Source: an uncultured Alphaproteobacteria bacterium
GTDB lineage: Bacteria; Pseudomonadota; Alphaproteobacteria; Caulobacterales; Aquidulcibacteraceae
Direction: 5' to 3'
Assembly: GCA_902826245.1 (NCBI GenBank)
Contig: CADEEA010000020.1
Coordinates: 1-47,243, forward strand
DNA: 47,243 bases
A program made the translations under genes and the position numbers. A model generated the notes under the pieces. It ran no database searches and was not told the DNA's origin. It saw only the letters and a list, made by a program, of their open reading frames with translations. Positions 16,080 through 24,071 of the stretch are shown piece after piece. Position 1 is the first letter of the stretch, and the number at the start of each line of letters is the position of its first letter.

Positions 16080-16970
16080 ATGTTGATGCGAACCCTTTTG
16101 ACAGCACTGGCCGTCACGACGCTCGTGAGCTGCGCTTCGAGCGGGGAGCCTGCGCCGGGGCCCGCGTTGTTTGTCGCGCGCGATGTGGATTCGACTCTCT
16201 ACATCTACGGCACCATCCATCTGCGCAAATCCGGAGCGCCATGGGGAAGCCCGGCTGTAGACGCCGCCATCGCCAGCGCCGACGAAATCTGGACCGAAAT
16301 CGAGATTTCCCCGGCGAGCGACGCGCGCACGCAGCAACTCGCTCTGCAAGCAGGGCTGGCCCCGGCTGGGCGGCCGCTTTCGAGTTGGCTGTCGGCCGAG
16401 GAGAATGAGCGGCTGCGGACCGCCGCGCAGCAGGTGGGGCTGCAGGCGCAGGCGCTTGAGCCGATGCAGCCCTGGCTCGCAAGCCTGACGCTCTCGGTGA
16501 TGCCGATGATGCGGGCAGGCTATGATCCCAATTCCGGCGTCGACCGTTCGGTGGATTCGTTTGGCGATGCGCATGGCAAGACGATGCGCCATTTCGAGAC
16601 GCCCGAGGAGCAAATCGGGTTCTTCGCCAACATGTCGCCAGAGCTTCAGCGTCAGATGTTGTTGGAGGCGATCGACGAAGTGGAGCGGGGCGTCGCCAGC
16701 CTCGACGAACTCAGCGCCGGCTGGGAAGCAGGCGATCTGCGCGCTATCGAGCAATTGGCCGTAGACGAGTTCAAGGATGAGTATCCTGAGGTCTATGCGG
16801 TCATGCTGGTCAACCGCAACCGCGCGTGGGCAGATGTTCTCGCGCGCGAGATGGAGGGAGCGGGCGTCGATTTCGTAGCCGTCGGCGCCGCGCATCTGGT
16901 CGGGAACGAAGGTCTGATCGAGCTTCTGCGCGCGCGCGGCATGCAGGTAGAGCGCGTTCGTGCGCAATAG
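16080..16970 (+). CDS. TraB/GumN-family lipoprotein, copy 1
   Basis: A 296-residue protein with a lipoprotein signal (LVSC, Cys18). ATG 16080 has a GAGGGG Shine-Dalgarno six bases upstream. The TraB/GumN hallmarks are present: LYIYGTIHLRK near the N terminus and GVDFVAVGAAHLVG near the C terminus, whose GTIH and GAAH histidines are the proposed metal/catalytic residues. The family shares a fold with Tiki/EreA-type metalloenzymes. Bacterial members have no settled function. Its stop overlaps the start of a paralogue, indicating a tandem duplication. Confidence 0.9.
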   Translation: MLMRTLLTALAVTTLVSCASSGEPAPGPALFVARDVDSTLYIYGTIHLRKSGAPWGSPAVDAAIASADEIWTEIEISPASDARTQQLALQAGLAPAGRPLSSWLSAEENERLRTAAQQVGLQAQALEPMQPWLASLTLSVMPMMRAGYDPNSGVDRSVDSFGDAHGKTMRHFETPEEQIGFFANMSPELQRQMLLEAIDEVERGVASLDELSAGWEAGDLRAIEQLAVDEFKDEYPEVYAVMLVNRNRAWADVLAREMEGAGVDFVAVGAAHLVGNEGLIELLRARGMQVERVRAQ

Positions 16971-17856
16971 GGGCTTACTGTCGATCCTCGCTGCTGCGCT
17001 CGCGTTTGCATTGGCGCCGCTCGCGCGAGCCCAACCGCAGGCGGAGATTACCCCTACTCTATTCGTTGTTCGTGACGCCGATTCCTCACTTTATCTCTAC
17101 GGTACGGTGCATGCGCTTCCACCGGGCGCGCCATGGGCAAACCAAAGCGTGCGCGCCGCCATTCTCGCCTCGGACGAAATCTGGACTGAAAGCGACATCA
17201 GCGAGGACGCGGGCGAACAAATGTCGGCAGATTTCATGCGTGCGATCGACACGCCCGCGGCACAACCACTGCCGAGCCGATTGGCGCCTGCGCTTCGCTC
17301 GCGCCTGCGACTGGCGGCGAAGCGCGCCGGCCTTGGACCGGAAGGGCTAGATCGTTTCGATCCCTGGGAAGCAGCGTTCTTGTTGATGTCGGCCGGCGCG
17401 CCAGGGCGCACCTCGCAAAACGGAGTCGACAATCGCGTCGCCGCGCTCGCGCAAGAAAATGGAAAGACGCTGCGTTGGCTGGAAGATATGGGCGTGCGGG
17501 ATTTCGAAGCGATGTCGGAATCCGCGCAGATCCAGTTCTTGAGCTACGTGCTGGAGGGCTTTACCAGCCCGCCAACCGACGTCGATCGCGCTGACAGGCT
17601 ATGGGCGTCGGGCGATCTTGAGGGGCTCGACGCACTCGAACTTGCGCCGATGCGCGCGTCGAGTCCGGATTTCTACGCCTGGATCGTGGTGGCGCGAAAC
17701 GCCGCTTGGGTGGAGCGCCTGAGCGTTGAACTCGATGGCGCCGGCGCCGACTTTGTCGCCATTGGTACGGCGCATTTGATGGGCCCCGATAGCGTTGTCG
17801 CGATGTTGCGAGCGCGCGGCTACGTCGTGGAGCGTGTAGCCGCGGCGCTTCCTTAG
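16960..17856 (+). CDS. TraB/GumN-family exported protein, copy 2
   Basis: A 298-residue paralogue of the preceding gene. GTG 16960 lies inside the previous coding sequence (11-base overlap), and the protein starts with a signal peptide ending LAPLARAQ. Conserved blocks repeat those of copy 1: LYLYGTVHALPPGAPW, SDEIWTES, NGVDNRV and GADFVAIGTAHLMG. Unlike copy 1 it has no lipobox, so one paralogue should be membrane-tethered and the other soluble in the periplasm. It converges with the next gene after four bases. Confidence 0.88.
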   Translation: MRNRGLLSILAAALAFALAPLARAQPQAEITPTLFVVRDADSSLYLYGTVHALPPGAPWANQSVRAAILASDEIWTESDISEDAGEQMSADFMRAIDTPAAQPLPSRLAPALRSRLRLAAKRAGLGPEGLDRFDPWEAAFLLMSAGAPGRTSQNGVDNRVAALAQENGKTLRWLEDMGVRDFEAMSESAQIQFLSYVLEGFTSPPTDVDRADRLWASGDLEGLDALELAPMRASSPDFYAWIVVARNAAWVERLSVELDGAGADFVAIGTAHLMGPDSVVAMLRARGYVVERVAAALP

Positions 17857-17860
17857 CGCG

Positions 17861-18853
17861 TCAAGCCGCCATCTGCTGCGTGATCTGTTGCCAAGCTTGC
17901 TTGTCGAGCACGAGTTTCGCGGCCGGCGAGCGTTTGACGCTCGATACCGGCACTTTGTGGTAGCGCGCGACATTGCCCATGCTGATCACCTTGCCGCTCT
18001 CGGTGAGCGCCTTGAGCGCCTCGCAGACTTGCTCCTCTGTCAGCGGAGGAATTTCCTCAGCAGCGAGGAATTGCCCGGTCGCATCGCGCTCTTTCGCCGC
18101 GCGCGGCGCTTGCGCCTTGAGCGCGTTGGCGACCTTTTTGGCGCGCCGTGATTGCGCGACGGTGAGTTCGGGGCCGGGGACCTTGACGCCGAACATGGTC
18201 AGCCCAAACACCGAAAAGAATGCGAACGCCGCCGCAATCCCGTAGGGCGCCCAAGCGGGGTAGGGCTCGCGCGAGGCGATGCTCAGCGGCAATTGATCAA
18301 GCCGCGCCCGCAACGAGCCGATCTGGCGGCGATCCTCGGCGGTCACCAATTCGAAGCTCTGGCGCCATTGTTCCATACGTCCAGGATAGGTCATGCCCGG
18401 ATTGGTTTGGGCGACCTCATCGATGCGGGTTTGCGCCGTGGCGATCTGCTGTTCCAGATCACGACGTGTTTCGTCCAGCCGCTCCTGGCCGGCGCGACGC
18501 TCGCTCTCGGCCTGCACGTAAAACGGCGCGGCGACATGGTTGAGGCCGCGGTGGCCGCCTTCGACATTCATCAACACCGCCAGGGCCAGGCCGATCAGAG
18601 CCAGTGCAAAGCGTCCATGATCTTGCGCCTTCTGGTAGGCGACCAGATGCTCCCACGCCACGAACGCCATCAATTCGAGGCTGACCGCGACAATGCTCAC
18701 GGCAATCCCGCCGGCGCCCGGCAAGGTGTTGATCCAGCCGATCCCGTTCAAGCCGGCGACGACGAGCATGAACAACACCACCGACGCAACGCCGATCTTG
18801 GTGGTCCAGTGCATCTTGTTTGGCGCATCAGGCGCGCGTGCTGCAACTCTCAT
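17861..18853 (-). CDS. Membrane protein with coiled coil and C-terminal HTH-like domain
   Basis: A 330-residue protein with no recognised name. It has helices at IGVASVVLFMLVVAGLNGIG, GIAVSIVAVSLELMAFVAW and FALALIGLALAVLMNVEGG, then a charged coiled coil (RRAGQERLDETRRDLEQQIA onwards) and another helix (YGIAAAFAFFSVFGLTMFGV). A basic cytoplasmic tail ends in EEQVCEALKALTESGKVISM and GNVARYHKVPVSSVKRSP, which resembles a helix-turn-helix of phage or plasmid type. The combination suggests a membrane-anchored DNA- or protein-binding factor. It is a single gene, convergent with the TraB pair. Confidence 0.75.
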   Translation of the reverse strand: MRVAARAPDAPNKMHWTTKIGVASVVLFMLVVAGLNGIGWINTLPGAGGIAVSIVAVSLELMAFVAWEHLVAYQKAQDHGRFALALIGLALAVLMNVEGGHRGLNHVAAPFYVQAESERRAGQERLDETRRDLEQQIATAQTRIDEVAQTNPGMTYPGRMEQWRQSFELVTAEDRRQIGSLRARLDQLPLSIASREPYPAWAPYGIAAAFAFFSVFGLTMFGVKVPGPELTVAQSRRAKKVANALKAQAPRAAKERDATGQFLAAEEIPPLTEEQVCEALKALTESGKVISMGNVARYHKVPVSSVKRSPAAKLVLDKQAWQQITQQMAA

Positions 18854-18980
18854 GCCTTGCGGCGTGACGGCATCCGGTAAAAATTTCCTTGCGCTCAGGC
18901 ATTTGCTCGGCAGATGTTGCCGGGCGGCAAGGGAACGTGTCGATCCCCGGTGCGCGAAAATGCCCTGCTCTCGATTTCTT

Positions 18981-19026
18981 GCTCCGTCATTCCGGATCGC
19001 GCTCCGCGCGTCCGGAATGACGGAGC
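18981..19026. terminator. Perfect 16-bp hairpin, dispersed-repeat type, between minus-strand genes
   Basis: GCTCCGTCATTCCGGA (18981-18996) pairs perfectly with its complement at 19011-19026. The loop contains a further CGCG/CGCG stem. It lies 39 bases downstream of the kinase stop and upstream of the membrane-protein gene, so it could terminate the two-component transcript, although no U-run follows. The arm sequence recurs at 45832-45941, so it is also a member of a repeat family. Confidence 0.7.
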
Positions 19027-19064
19027 TTGTGTTCTCTAATGCAAGGAAATGTGTGAGGCGCTGC

Positions 19065-20516
19065 TCAACCCGGCAACACCAAGCGCGCGCAAAAACCGCG
19101 TGGTTGCAGGTTCTTCAGCTCCAACCGCCCACCGTGCGCCTCTGCGATTGCTAGTGCTATCGCGAGTCCGAGGCCGGCGCCGTCGGACTGCGTTCGCGCG
19201 GCGTCGACGCGGAAAAACGGCGCCGTGATTCGTGACAGCAGCGCTTCATCGACGCCTGGGCCCTCGTCCATGACGTCGATGACAGCTTCGTTCGAGTCGT
19301 TTCGGCTCAAGCGCATCGTTCCGCCGCCGCCATGTTTCGCGGCGTTCTCGGCAAGGTTGCGCAAAGCACGCGCGATCTCGCTGGGGCGGCACTCGATTAT
19401 GACAGGCGCGTTTGTTTCGGCTCTGATCGCAAGCCCAAGATCGGCCAATTCGCCGCAGAGCGTTGTTACAATATCAGCGAGGTCGGCCTTGACGCGCACT
19501 TCCTCGCTTGCGCCCGCGCGCGCCAGCGCCAGCGCGTGCTCCGTAAGGTCCTCGATTTCAGCAATCGGCGCCAACAAGCGACGGCGCGCTTCTTCGTCCT
19601 CGACCAGTTCGGCGCGGAGCTTGAGCGCTGTGATCGGCGTGCGCAGGTCGTGTGAAAGGGCCCATAGCATTTGTCGCTGGCGGTTCAGTTGCCGGGTCAG
19701 TCGTTCCGCCATTGCGTTGAACGCGCCGGCTGCACGGCGCACATCGGCGGGGCCAGTCACCGGTGCCTCCACATTGCTGGCTCCGGCGCCGAGCGCGCGC
19801 GCCGCGTCGGCCAGCTGCGCCAACGGCCGTCCGATCTGCCGCGAAACCAACGCTGCGCCGATGCCGACCGCGAAAACCGAAGCCAATGCGCCGAACAGCA
19901 CGCTAAGTGGGGGCGGGCGCTCTCCCGGCAGGCGCGCGACCGCATTCAACCAGGAATTCTGGTCAAGACGCAGCGAAACCCGAACTTCGGTGGAGTGCAG
20001 GCCGCCGATCTCGCCGCGGCGATGACGCCATTCGCGTGGCTCGTCGTCAACCCCGCCGTGGCGATCGCGGTGAAGCTCCTCAGCATGATCGCCGTCCCGG
20101 CCGCGCTCTCGCCCGCGCCTTGATCGACGTTGCTCCCGAAGCGGAAGGCGCCCCCCTTCGACCTGCCGTGTGGCGACATAAATTTCGACGCCCTGCATCT
20201 CTTCGCGCATCAGCGCAGCGATGCGGGCCCCGCCGCCAGCGTTGGCGTTCACACCTGGAAGGTTGGCGACGGAATAGCGAACGCGGAAGTCGCGCGCCGT
20301 GGCGGCGAGTTCGGAACGGCGGTCGGCGGGAGCATTGCGCAATCGCTCCGCGGCATAGGTTACGCGCTCCACCAGAGCGGTTTCCGCCGCCCGCCGCAAC
20401 GCCTCGCCGCGCTCGTTGGCGAACAGCGCGAACGCGGCGGCGTAGGAAAGCGCCACTGCGGCCATGGTCACGAGCACCATGCGCCCGGTAAGCGTGCTGA
20501 GCGGATTGAGACTCAC
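19065..20516 (-). CDS. Sensor histidine kinase of an OmpR-type two-component pair
   Basis: GTG 20516 overlaps the regulator stop (GTGA) and gives 483 residues. It has membrane helices at MVLVTMAAVALSYAAAFALF and VLFGALASVFAVGIGAALV, a HAMP domain, the dimerization motif ALSHDLRTPI with His289, NLAENAAKHG, DEGPGV and GAGLGLAIALAIAEAHGG. The periplasmic loop contains a stretch of about 45 residues crowded with Arg, Asp, Glu and His (RSRRGRERGRDGDHAEELHR onwards). It stays in frame and looks like a real linker rather than a frameshift. The charge suggests cation or polymer sensing, which is speculative. Confidence 0.92.
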   Translation of the reverse strand: MSLNPLSTLTGRMVLVTMAAVALSYAAAFALFANERGEALRRAAETALVERVTYAAERLRNAPADRRSELAATARDFRVRYSVANLPGVNANAGGGARIAALMREEMQGVEIYVATRQVEGGRLPLREQRRSRRGRERGRDGDHAEELHRDRHGGVDDEPREWRHRRGEIGGLHSTEVRVSLRLDQNSWLNAVARLPGERPPPLSVLFGALASVFAVGIGAALVSRQIGRPLAQLADAARALGAGASNVEAPVTGPADVRRAAGAFNAMAERLTRQLNRQRQMLWALSHDLRTPITALKLRAELVEDEEARRRLLAPIAEIEDLTEHALALARAGASEEVRVKADLADIVTTLCGELADLGLAIRAETNAPVIIECRPSEIARALRNLAENAAKHGGGGTMRLSRNDSNEAVIDVMDEGPGVDEALLSRITAPFFRVDAARTQSDGAGLGLAIALAIAEAHGGRLELKNLQPRGFCARLVLPG

Positions 20517-21235
20517 ACCTGCTCCACTTGGGCGGAGAATACGTAGCCCCCGCCCCAAACTGTTTTTATCAATTTGGGGGCGCGAGGGTCGGCTTCGATC
20601 TTGCGGCGAAGACGGCTGATTTGGGTATCGACCGCACGATCGAATACGTCGCCGCCGCGGTCAAACGCGAGGTCGAGCAATTGCGCGCGCGTGAGCACGG
20701 TCCGCGGACGCTGCAGGAAGGTGAGGAGCATGCGGTATTCGCCCGTGCTGAGTTCGAAGCTCTGGCCGCGCTCGTCCAGCAATTCACGTGCTGCCAGATT
20801 GAGCGTCCAACGGTCGAAGCGGAGGGCGCCGCCGGCGGGCGTCTGGGTTTTCGGCGGCAGGGCGTGCGTGCGCCGCAGCACGGCGTCGATGCGAGCCAGC
20901 AATTCGCGCGGGTTGAACGGTTTGACGACGTAATCGTCGGCTCCGACTTCGAGCCCGATAATGCGGTCCAATTCCTCGGCGCGCGCTGAAAGAAGGATTA
21001 CTGGTATCTGCTCGCTCTCACGCAAGCTGCGGCAGAGCGAAAGCCCGTCCTCGCCCGGCATCATGATGTCGAGGATCACCAGGTCGATCCGCTCTTTTTT
21101 GATTGCGATCCGTGCGGCCTCGGCGCTTTCCACAGGGGTGGCGCGGCGGCCCTGCTTGCGCAGGAACTGAGCGAGCGATTCGCGTATTTCGCGATGATCG
21201 TCGACAATGAGGATGTGGGGGGTGTCGGGCGCCAC
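20513..21235 (-). CDS. OmpR-family response regulator
   Basis: GTG 21235 gives 240 residues (a TTG at 21244 is the alternative). The receiver has acidic residues in ILIVDDHRE, phospho-acceptor Asp56 in LVILDIMMPGEDG, Thr/Ser in VILLSARAEE and Lys in YVVKPFNPREL. The C-terminal winged helix includes FELSTGEYRMLLTFLQRP, then AVDTQISRLRRKIE and IKTVWGGGYVF. It is followed by its kinase with a four-base overlap. The gene is divergent from two EF-hand genes whose upstream regions share a 15-mer, so those genes are candidate targets. Confidence 0.95.
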   Translation of the reverse strand: MAPDTPHILIVDDHREIRESLAQFLRKQGRRATPVESAEAARIAIKKERIDLVILDIMMPGEDGLSLCRSLRESEQIPVILLSARAEELDRIIGLEVGADDYVVKPFNPRELLARIDAVLRRTHALPPKTQTPAGGALRFDRWTLNLAARELLDERGQSFELSTGEYRMLLTFLQRPRTVLTRAQLLDLAFDRGGDVFDRAVDTQISRLRRKIEADPRAPKLIKTVWGGGYVFSAQVEQV

Positions 21236-21319
21236 TGTCCCCAAGGTGCGACGCAGGGCGAAAAAAATCCAGGGCGCGACGCGGAGAGTTTTGTGTCAAA
21301 GTTTAGCGAGCCCGCTCGG

Positions 21320-21334
21320 GCGACACATTTCGGC
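21320..21334 (+). promoter_or_regulatory. Shared 15-mer upstream of first EF-hand gene
   Basis: GCGACACATTTCGGC lies about 90 bases before the EF-hand lipoprotein start. An inverted partial copy (TGTGTC, 21293-21298) faces it. The same 15-mer with one change occurs upstream of the second EF-hand gene. It may be a regulator binding site, and the divergent OmpR-type regulator is the nearest candidate. Confidence 0.5.
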
Positions 21335-21422
21335 AAGAACACGGCGCCGTCTGCCCCACCTGCGCCAAAGTCTGACTGCCAGTTGAAAATGCCGGCACGG
21401 GGCCTCGGGAAAGGGATGTTCG

Positions 21423-21899
21423 ATGGAATTCAAGAATTGGGCGATTTTGGCCGGGGTGTCGGCGCTCGCCGCATGCGCATCGGGCGGGCGCGACCGTCCG
21501 AACGATCCGATCAGGGCGCTTCTATCGGCTGACGCGATGCTGTTTGTGGGTTTTGACCGCGACGGCGATTTGAGCACCAGCGCCGCGGAGGTGGATTCCG
21601 GAATTGAGCGCGAGTTCGTTCGCGCCGACGCCAATCGCGATGGGACCTTGCAGCCGTTGGAGTTCCAGAACTGGTCCAATATAGCCCTCGGCGGCGGGCA
21701 AATCGGGCCGTACAGGTTGGATTTCGATCGCAATGTCGACAATGCGATTACGCGCGAAGAGTTCGACACCGAGATTCATGCTCGCGTTCGCGATTACGAC
21801 ACCGATGAGAACGGCGCGCTTGCGCGGGCAGATTTCGTTCGCCGCGTCGGCCAAACACGCGAACCGCGCGAACCACGCGTGCGGCCTCCCACGAGGTGA
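21423..21899 (+). CDS. EF-hand lipoprotein
   Basis: A 158-residue protein with a lipoprotein signal peptide (LAAC, Cys18). Four EF-hand-like loops follow: DRDGDLSTSAAE, DANRDGTLQPLE, DRNVDNAITREE and DTDENGALARAD. The first two and the last have good Ca2+-ligand spacing. The third has Val at a position normally Gly or Asp/Asn, so it may be weak. Expected to be a periplasmic calcium-binding protein anchored to a membrane. It is followed by a second EF-hand gene in the same orientation and divergent from the two-component system. Confidence 0.88.
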   Translation: MEFKNWAILAGVSALAACASGGRDRPNDPIRALLSADAMLFVGFDRDGDLSTSAAEVDSGIEREFVRADANRDGTLQPLEFQNWSNIALGGGQIGPYRLDFDRNVDNAITREEFDTEIHARVRDYDTDENGALARADFVRRVGQTREPREPRVRPPTR

Positions 21900-21914
21900 G
21901 CGACACATTTTGGC
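21900..21914 (+). promoter_or_regulatory. Shared 15-mer upstream of second EF-hand gene
   Basis: GCGACACATTTTGGC directly follows the first EF-hand stop and lies about 74 bases before the second EF-hand start. It matches the 21320 copy at 14 of 15 positions, and its spacing to the start codon is similar. This suggests each gene has its own promoter under shared control. Confidence 0.5.
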
Positions 21915-21987
21915 GCCACCCCGACCAAACGCCGCAACAAGTAGGGACTATGAAGCCGCCATTGTGATTTCACAGGAGTAAATCTTC

Positions 21988-22581
21988 ATGCGGATTATCC
22001 TATTTGCGATGGCGGGCGCGGCGGTGCTGGCCGGAACGGCCTTGGCGCAGGGCCATCACGGACGCGGCGTCGAACACCTCTTTCAAGCTGACGCCGATAA
22101 TGACGGCGTGGTCAGTCGCGCTGAGTTCGATGCAGCCCGCACCGCTCGATTTGCGCGGCTCGATGACGATGATGATGGGCGGCTGGAGCGCGGCGAACAT
22201 CGGCGAGGCCATCATGGAATGGGCGGTCACGGCGAGCATTGGGCCGAAGCAGATTCCAATAATGACGGAGCAATCTCACGCGACGAATTCCTGGCCCGCC
22301 CGCTTCGCATGTTCACGAGGCTCGACGTCAACAATGACGGCTCGATCTCCGCTGAGGAGCGGGCGCAAATGCACGCGCGCCACGAAGAGCGCAGGGAGGC
22401 CCGCGGTCGGCGCCACGACGAGGACGGTGACCGCCAGCTCTCGCGCGAAGAATTCGCCGCCGCGGGCGCCAACCTTTTTGGCCGTCTCGACGCCAACAGC
22501 GACGGCCGGGTGACCCGCGAGGAAGCCGAGGCCGCACGCGCCAGCTTCCACGAACGCCACGGCGGCCGGCGCGGCAATTAG
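21988..22581 (+). CDS. Exported EF-hand protein with six calcium-binding loops
   Basis: A 197-residue protein with a signal peptide (AGTALAQG) and six EF-hand loops: DADNDGVVSRAE, DDDDDGRLERGE, DSNNDGAISRDE, DVNNDGSISAEE, DEDGDRQLSREE and DANSDGRVTREE. Between the loops are His-rich segments (RRGHHGMGGHGEHW; HARHEERREARG) that could bind transition metals. ATG 21988 follows a GGAG Shine-Dalgarno. Likely a periplasmic Ca2+ buffer or sensor. With the upstream lipoprotein and the nearby two-component system it may form a divalent-cation response module, which is inference. Confidence 0.9.
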   Translation: MRIILFAMAGAAVLAGTALAQGHHGRGVEHLFQADADNDGVVSRAEFDAARTARFARLDDDDDGRLERGEHRRGHHGMGGHGEHWAEADSNNDGAISRDEFLARPLRMFTRLDVNNDGSISAEERAQMHARHEERREARGRRHDEDGDRQLSREEFAAAGANLFGRLDANSDGRVTREEAEAARASFHERHGGRRGN

Positions 22582-22772
22582 AACTCGCTTCGCAGGCGAA
22601 TCGAACCGGCCCGGTTGCGTGTAAGAGCGCGCAGCCGGGCTGCTGACATGAGAGTTTAACGCGACATTGGTAATGCCCCAGCAGAATGCGACGCGGGGTC
22701 TGCTCGCCGAGGGCGCTGCAAACGCCTATCTAGTCGGTGGGGACCGATGGGCCCGCGGAGGAAGAAATTCTC

Positions 22773-24071
22773 ATGCGAAGACTGTTGCTGTGGTTGGCGC
22801 TTATGGCCGGGCCGGGAGCGGCCTGGGCCGATACCCTCGGCGACGCGATGACGCTTGCAGCCGAAACCAATCCTAGTCTCGCCGCGCAGCGACAGCGTTT
22901 GCGCGCAACGCGTGAGGCGCTGCCGCAGGCTTGGGCTGAGGCGCTGCCGCAAGTTAACGTATCCGGCCTCGCATTCAACAGCGACCGCGACGGTCTGGCG
23001 CCCGGGGTGGACACCCCCAGCAATCAATCCTGGACCGCCACCGCCAACGCATCGCAATTGTTGTTCGGTTCCGGTCGCGTGCTCGCCAGCACGCGTGCGG
23101 CCCGCGCTCAGATCCGCGGCGCGGTCGCCGATTACGAGTTTGCACTGCAATCCTTGTTGCTCGACGTGACGCGCGCTTATGCCGATGTGCGCCAGACACA
23201 AGCGGTGGTCGCGGCACGCGAAACGACCGTCGCCAATCTCTCGCGGCTCTACGAATTCGCACGCGCGCAGTTCGACGCCGGCGTAGTGACACGCACCGAT
23301 GTCGCCCAATCGCAGGCGCGCTTGGCGCAGGCGCGCACCCAATTGGTGCTGGCGCAAGGCGCCATGGCGGCGGCGGTGCAGGCCTACCAGCGCCTCGTCG
23401 GGCGCCCGCCCTCCGAGCTTGGGGCGCCGGCGATGGCCGACGGCTTGCCGCAGGATTTGCAGAGTGCGCTCGATGCTGCGAGCCGAAATTCCCTGGTGCT
23501 GCGCGGCGCCGTCGCCGATACGGAATTGGCCGACGCCAATGTCGATGTCGCCGCGTCGCAGGGGCGCCTGCGGGTGACGATTGAGGGCAGCGCCTCCGAA
23601 GCGGCTGACTTTGACGACGACCTCACTGAAACAACGACGGATACGGTCGGCGTCCGCGTTACGATTCCCTTGCTTCAGGGCGGCCTGGTGCGTTCGCGCA
23701 CCCGCCAGCAACGCGCGCTGCGCGCAGCGTCCAATCTCGATTTGGCGGCGGCGCAGCGCGGCGTCCAGGAGAGTGTCACCAACGCCTGGACCGGTCTCGC
23801 CAGCGCGCGCGCCGCAGTCGATTCTACGCGCGAGCAAGCGCAGGCGGCGGAGCTGGCTTATGAAGGCGTGCGATTAGAGCAAGAGGTTGGTTTGCGCTCA
23901 ACCGTTGAAGTGCTCGATGAAGAAGAGGACCTGTTGGCCGCGCGCCTGGCGTTGGCTCAGGCTGAGCGCGATCTGGTGGTGGCGGAGCGGCAAATGCTGG
24001 CGTCTATGGGTGCGCTGACGGCGCCGAGCGAAGCGCCTGAGAATGACGCGGATTCACTGCGCGGCCGCTAG
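22773..24071 (+). CDS. TolC-family outer-membrane channel protein
   Basis: ATG 22773 after GGAGGAAG gives 432 residues beginning MRRLLLWLALMAGPGAAWAD, a signal peptide. The mature protein shows the duplicated TolC pattern: TLGDAMTLAAETNPSL, long coiled-coil helices with AYADVRQTQAVVAARE, FARAQFDAGVVTRTDVAQSQ and, in the second half, TVGVRVTIPLLQGGLVRSR and LEQEVGLRSTVEVLDEEEDL. This is the outer-membrane duct for type I secretion or tripartite efflux. No inner-membrane pump or adaptor gene is adjacent, so it may serve several systems. Its end overlaps the next gene by 18 bases, tail to tail. Confidence 0.93.
   Translation: MRRLLLWLALMAGPGAAWADTLGDAMTLAAETNPSLAAQRQRLRATREALPQAWAEALPQVNVSGLAFNSDRDGLAPGVDTPSNQSWTATANASQLLFGSGRVLASTRAARAQIRGAVADYEFALQSLLLDVTRAYADVRQTQAVVAARETTVANLSRLYEFARAQFDAGVVTRTDVAQSQARLAQARTQLVLAQGAMAAAVQAYQRLVGRPPSELGAPAMADGLPQDLQSALDAASRNSLVLRGAVADTELADANVDVAASQGRLRVTIEGSASEAADFDDDLTETTTDTVGVRVTIPLLQGGLVRSRTRQQRALRAASNLDLAAAQRGVQESVTNAWTGLASARAAVDSTREQAQAAELAYEGVRLEQEVGLRSTVEVLDEEEDLLAARLALAQAERDLVVAERQMLASMGALTAPSEAPENDADSLRGR

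Noticed and set aside
20000..20180. Possible frameshift in the kinase sensor loop
   Set aside because: The charged segment is in frame with membrane helices on both sides, and alternative frames do not yield a better domain.
22656..23837. 393-codon minus-strand frame across the TolC gene
   Set aside because: Antisense to a complete TolC-family gene; no domain in the translation.
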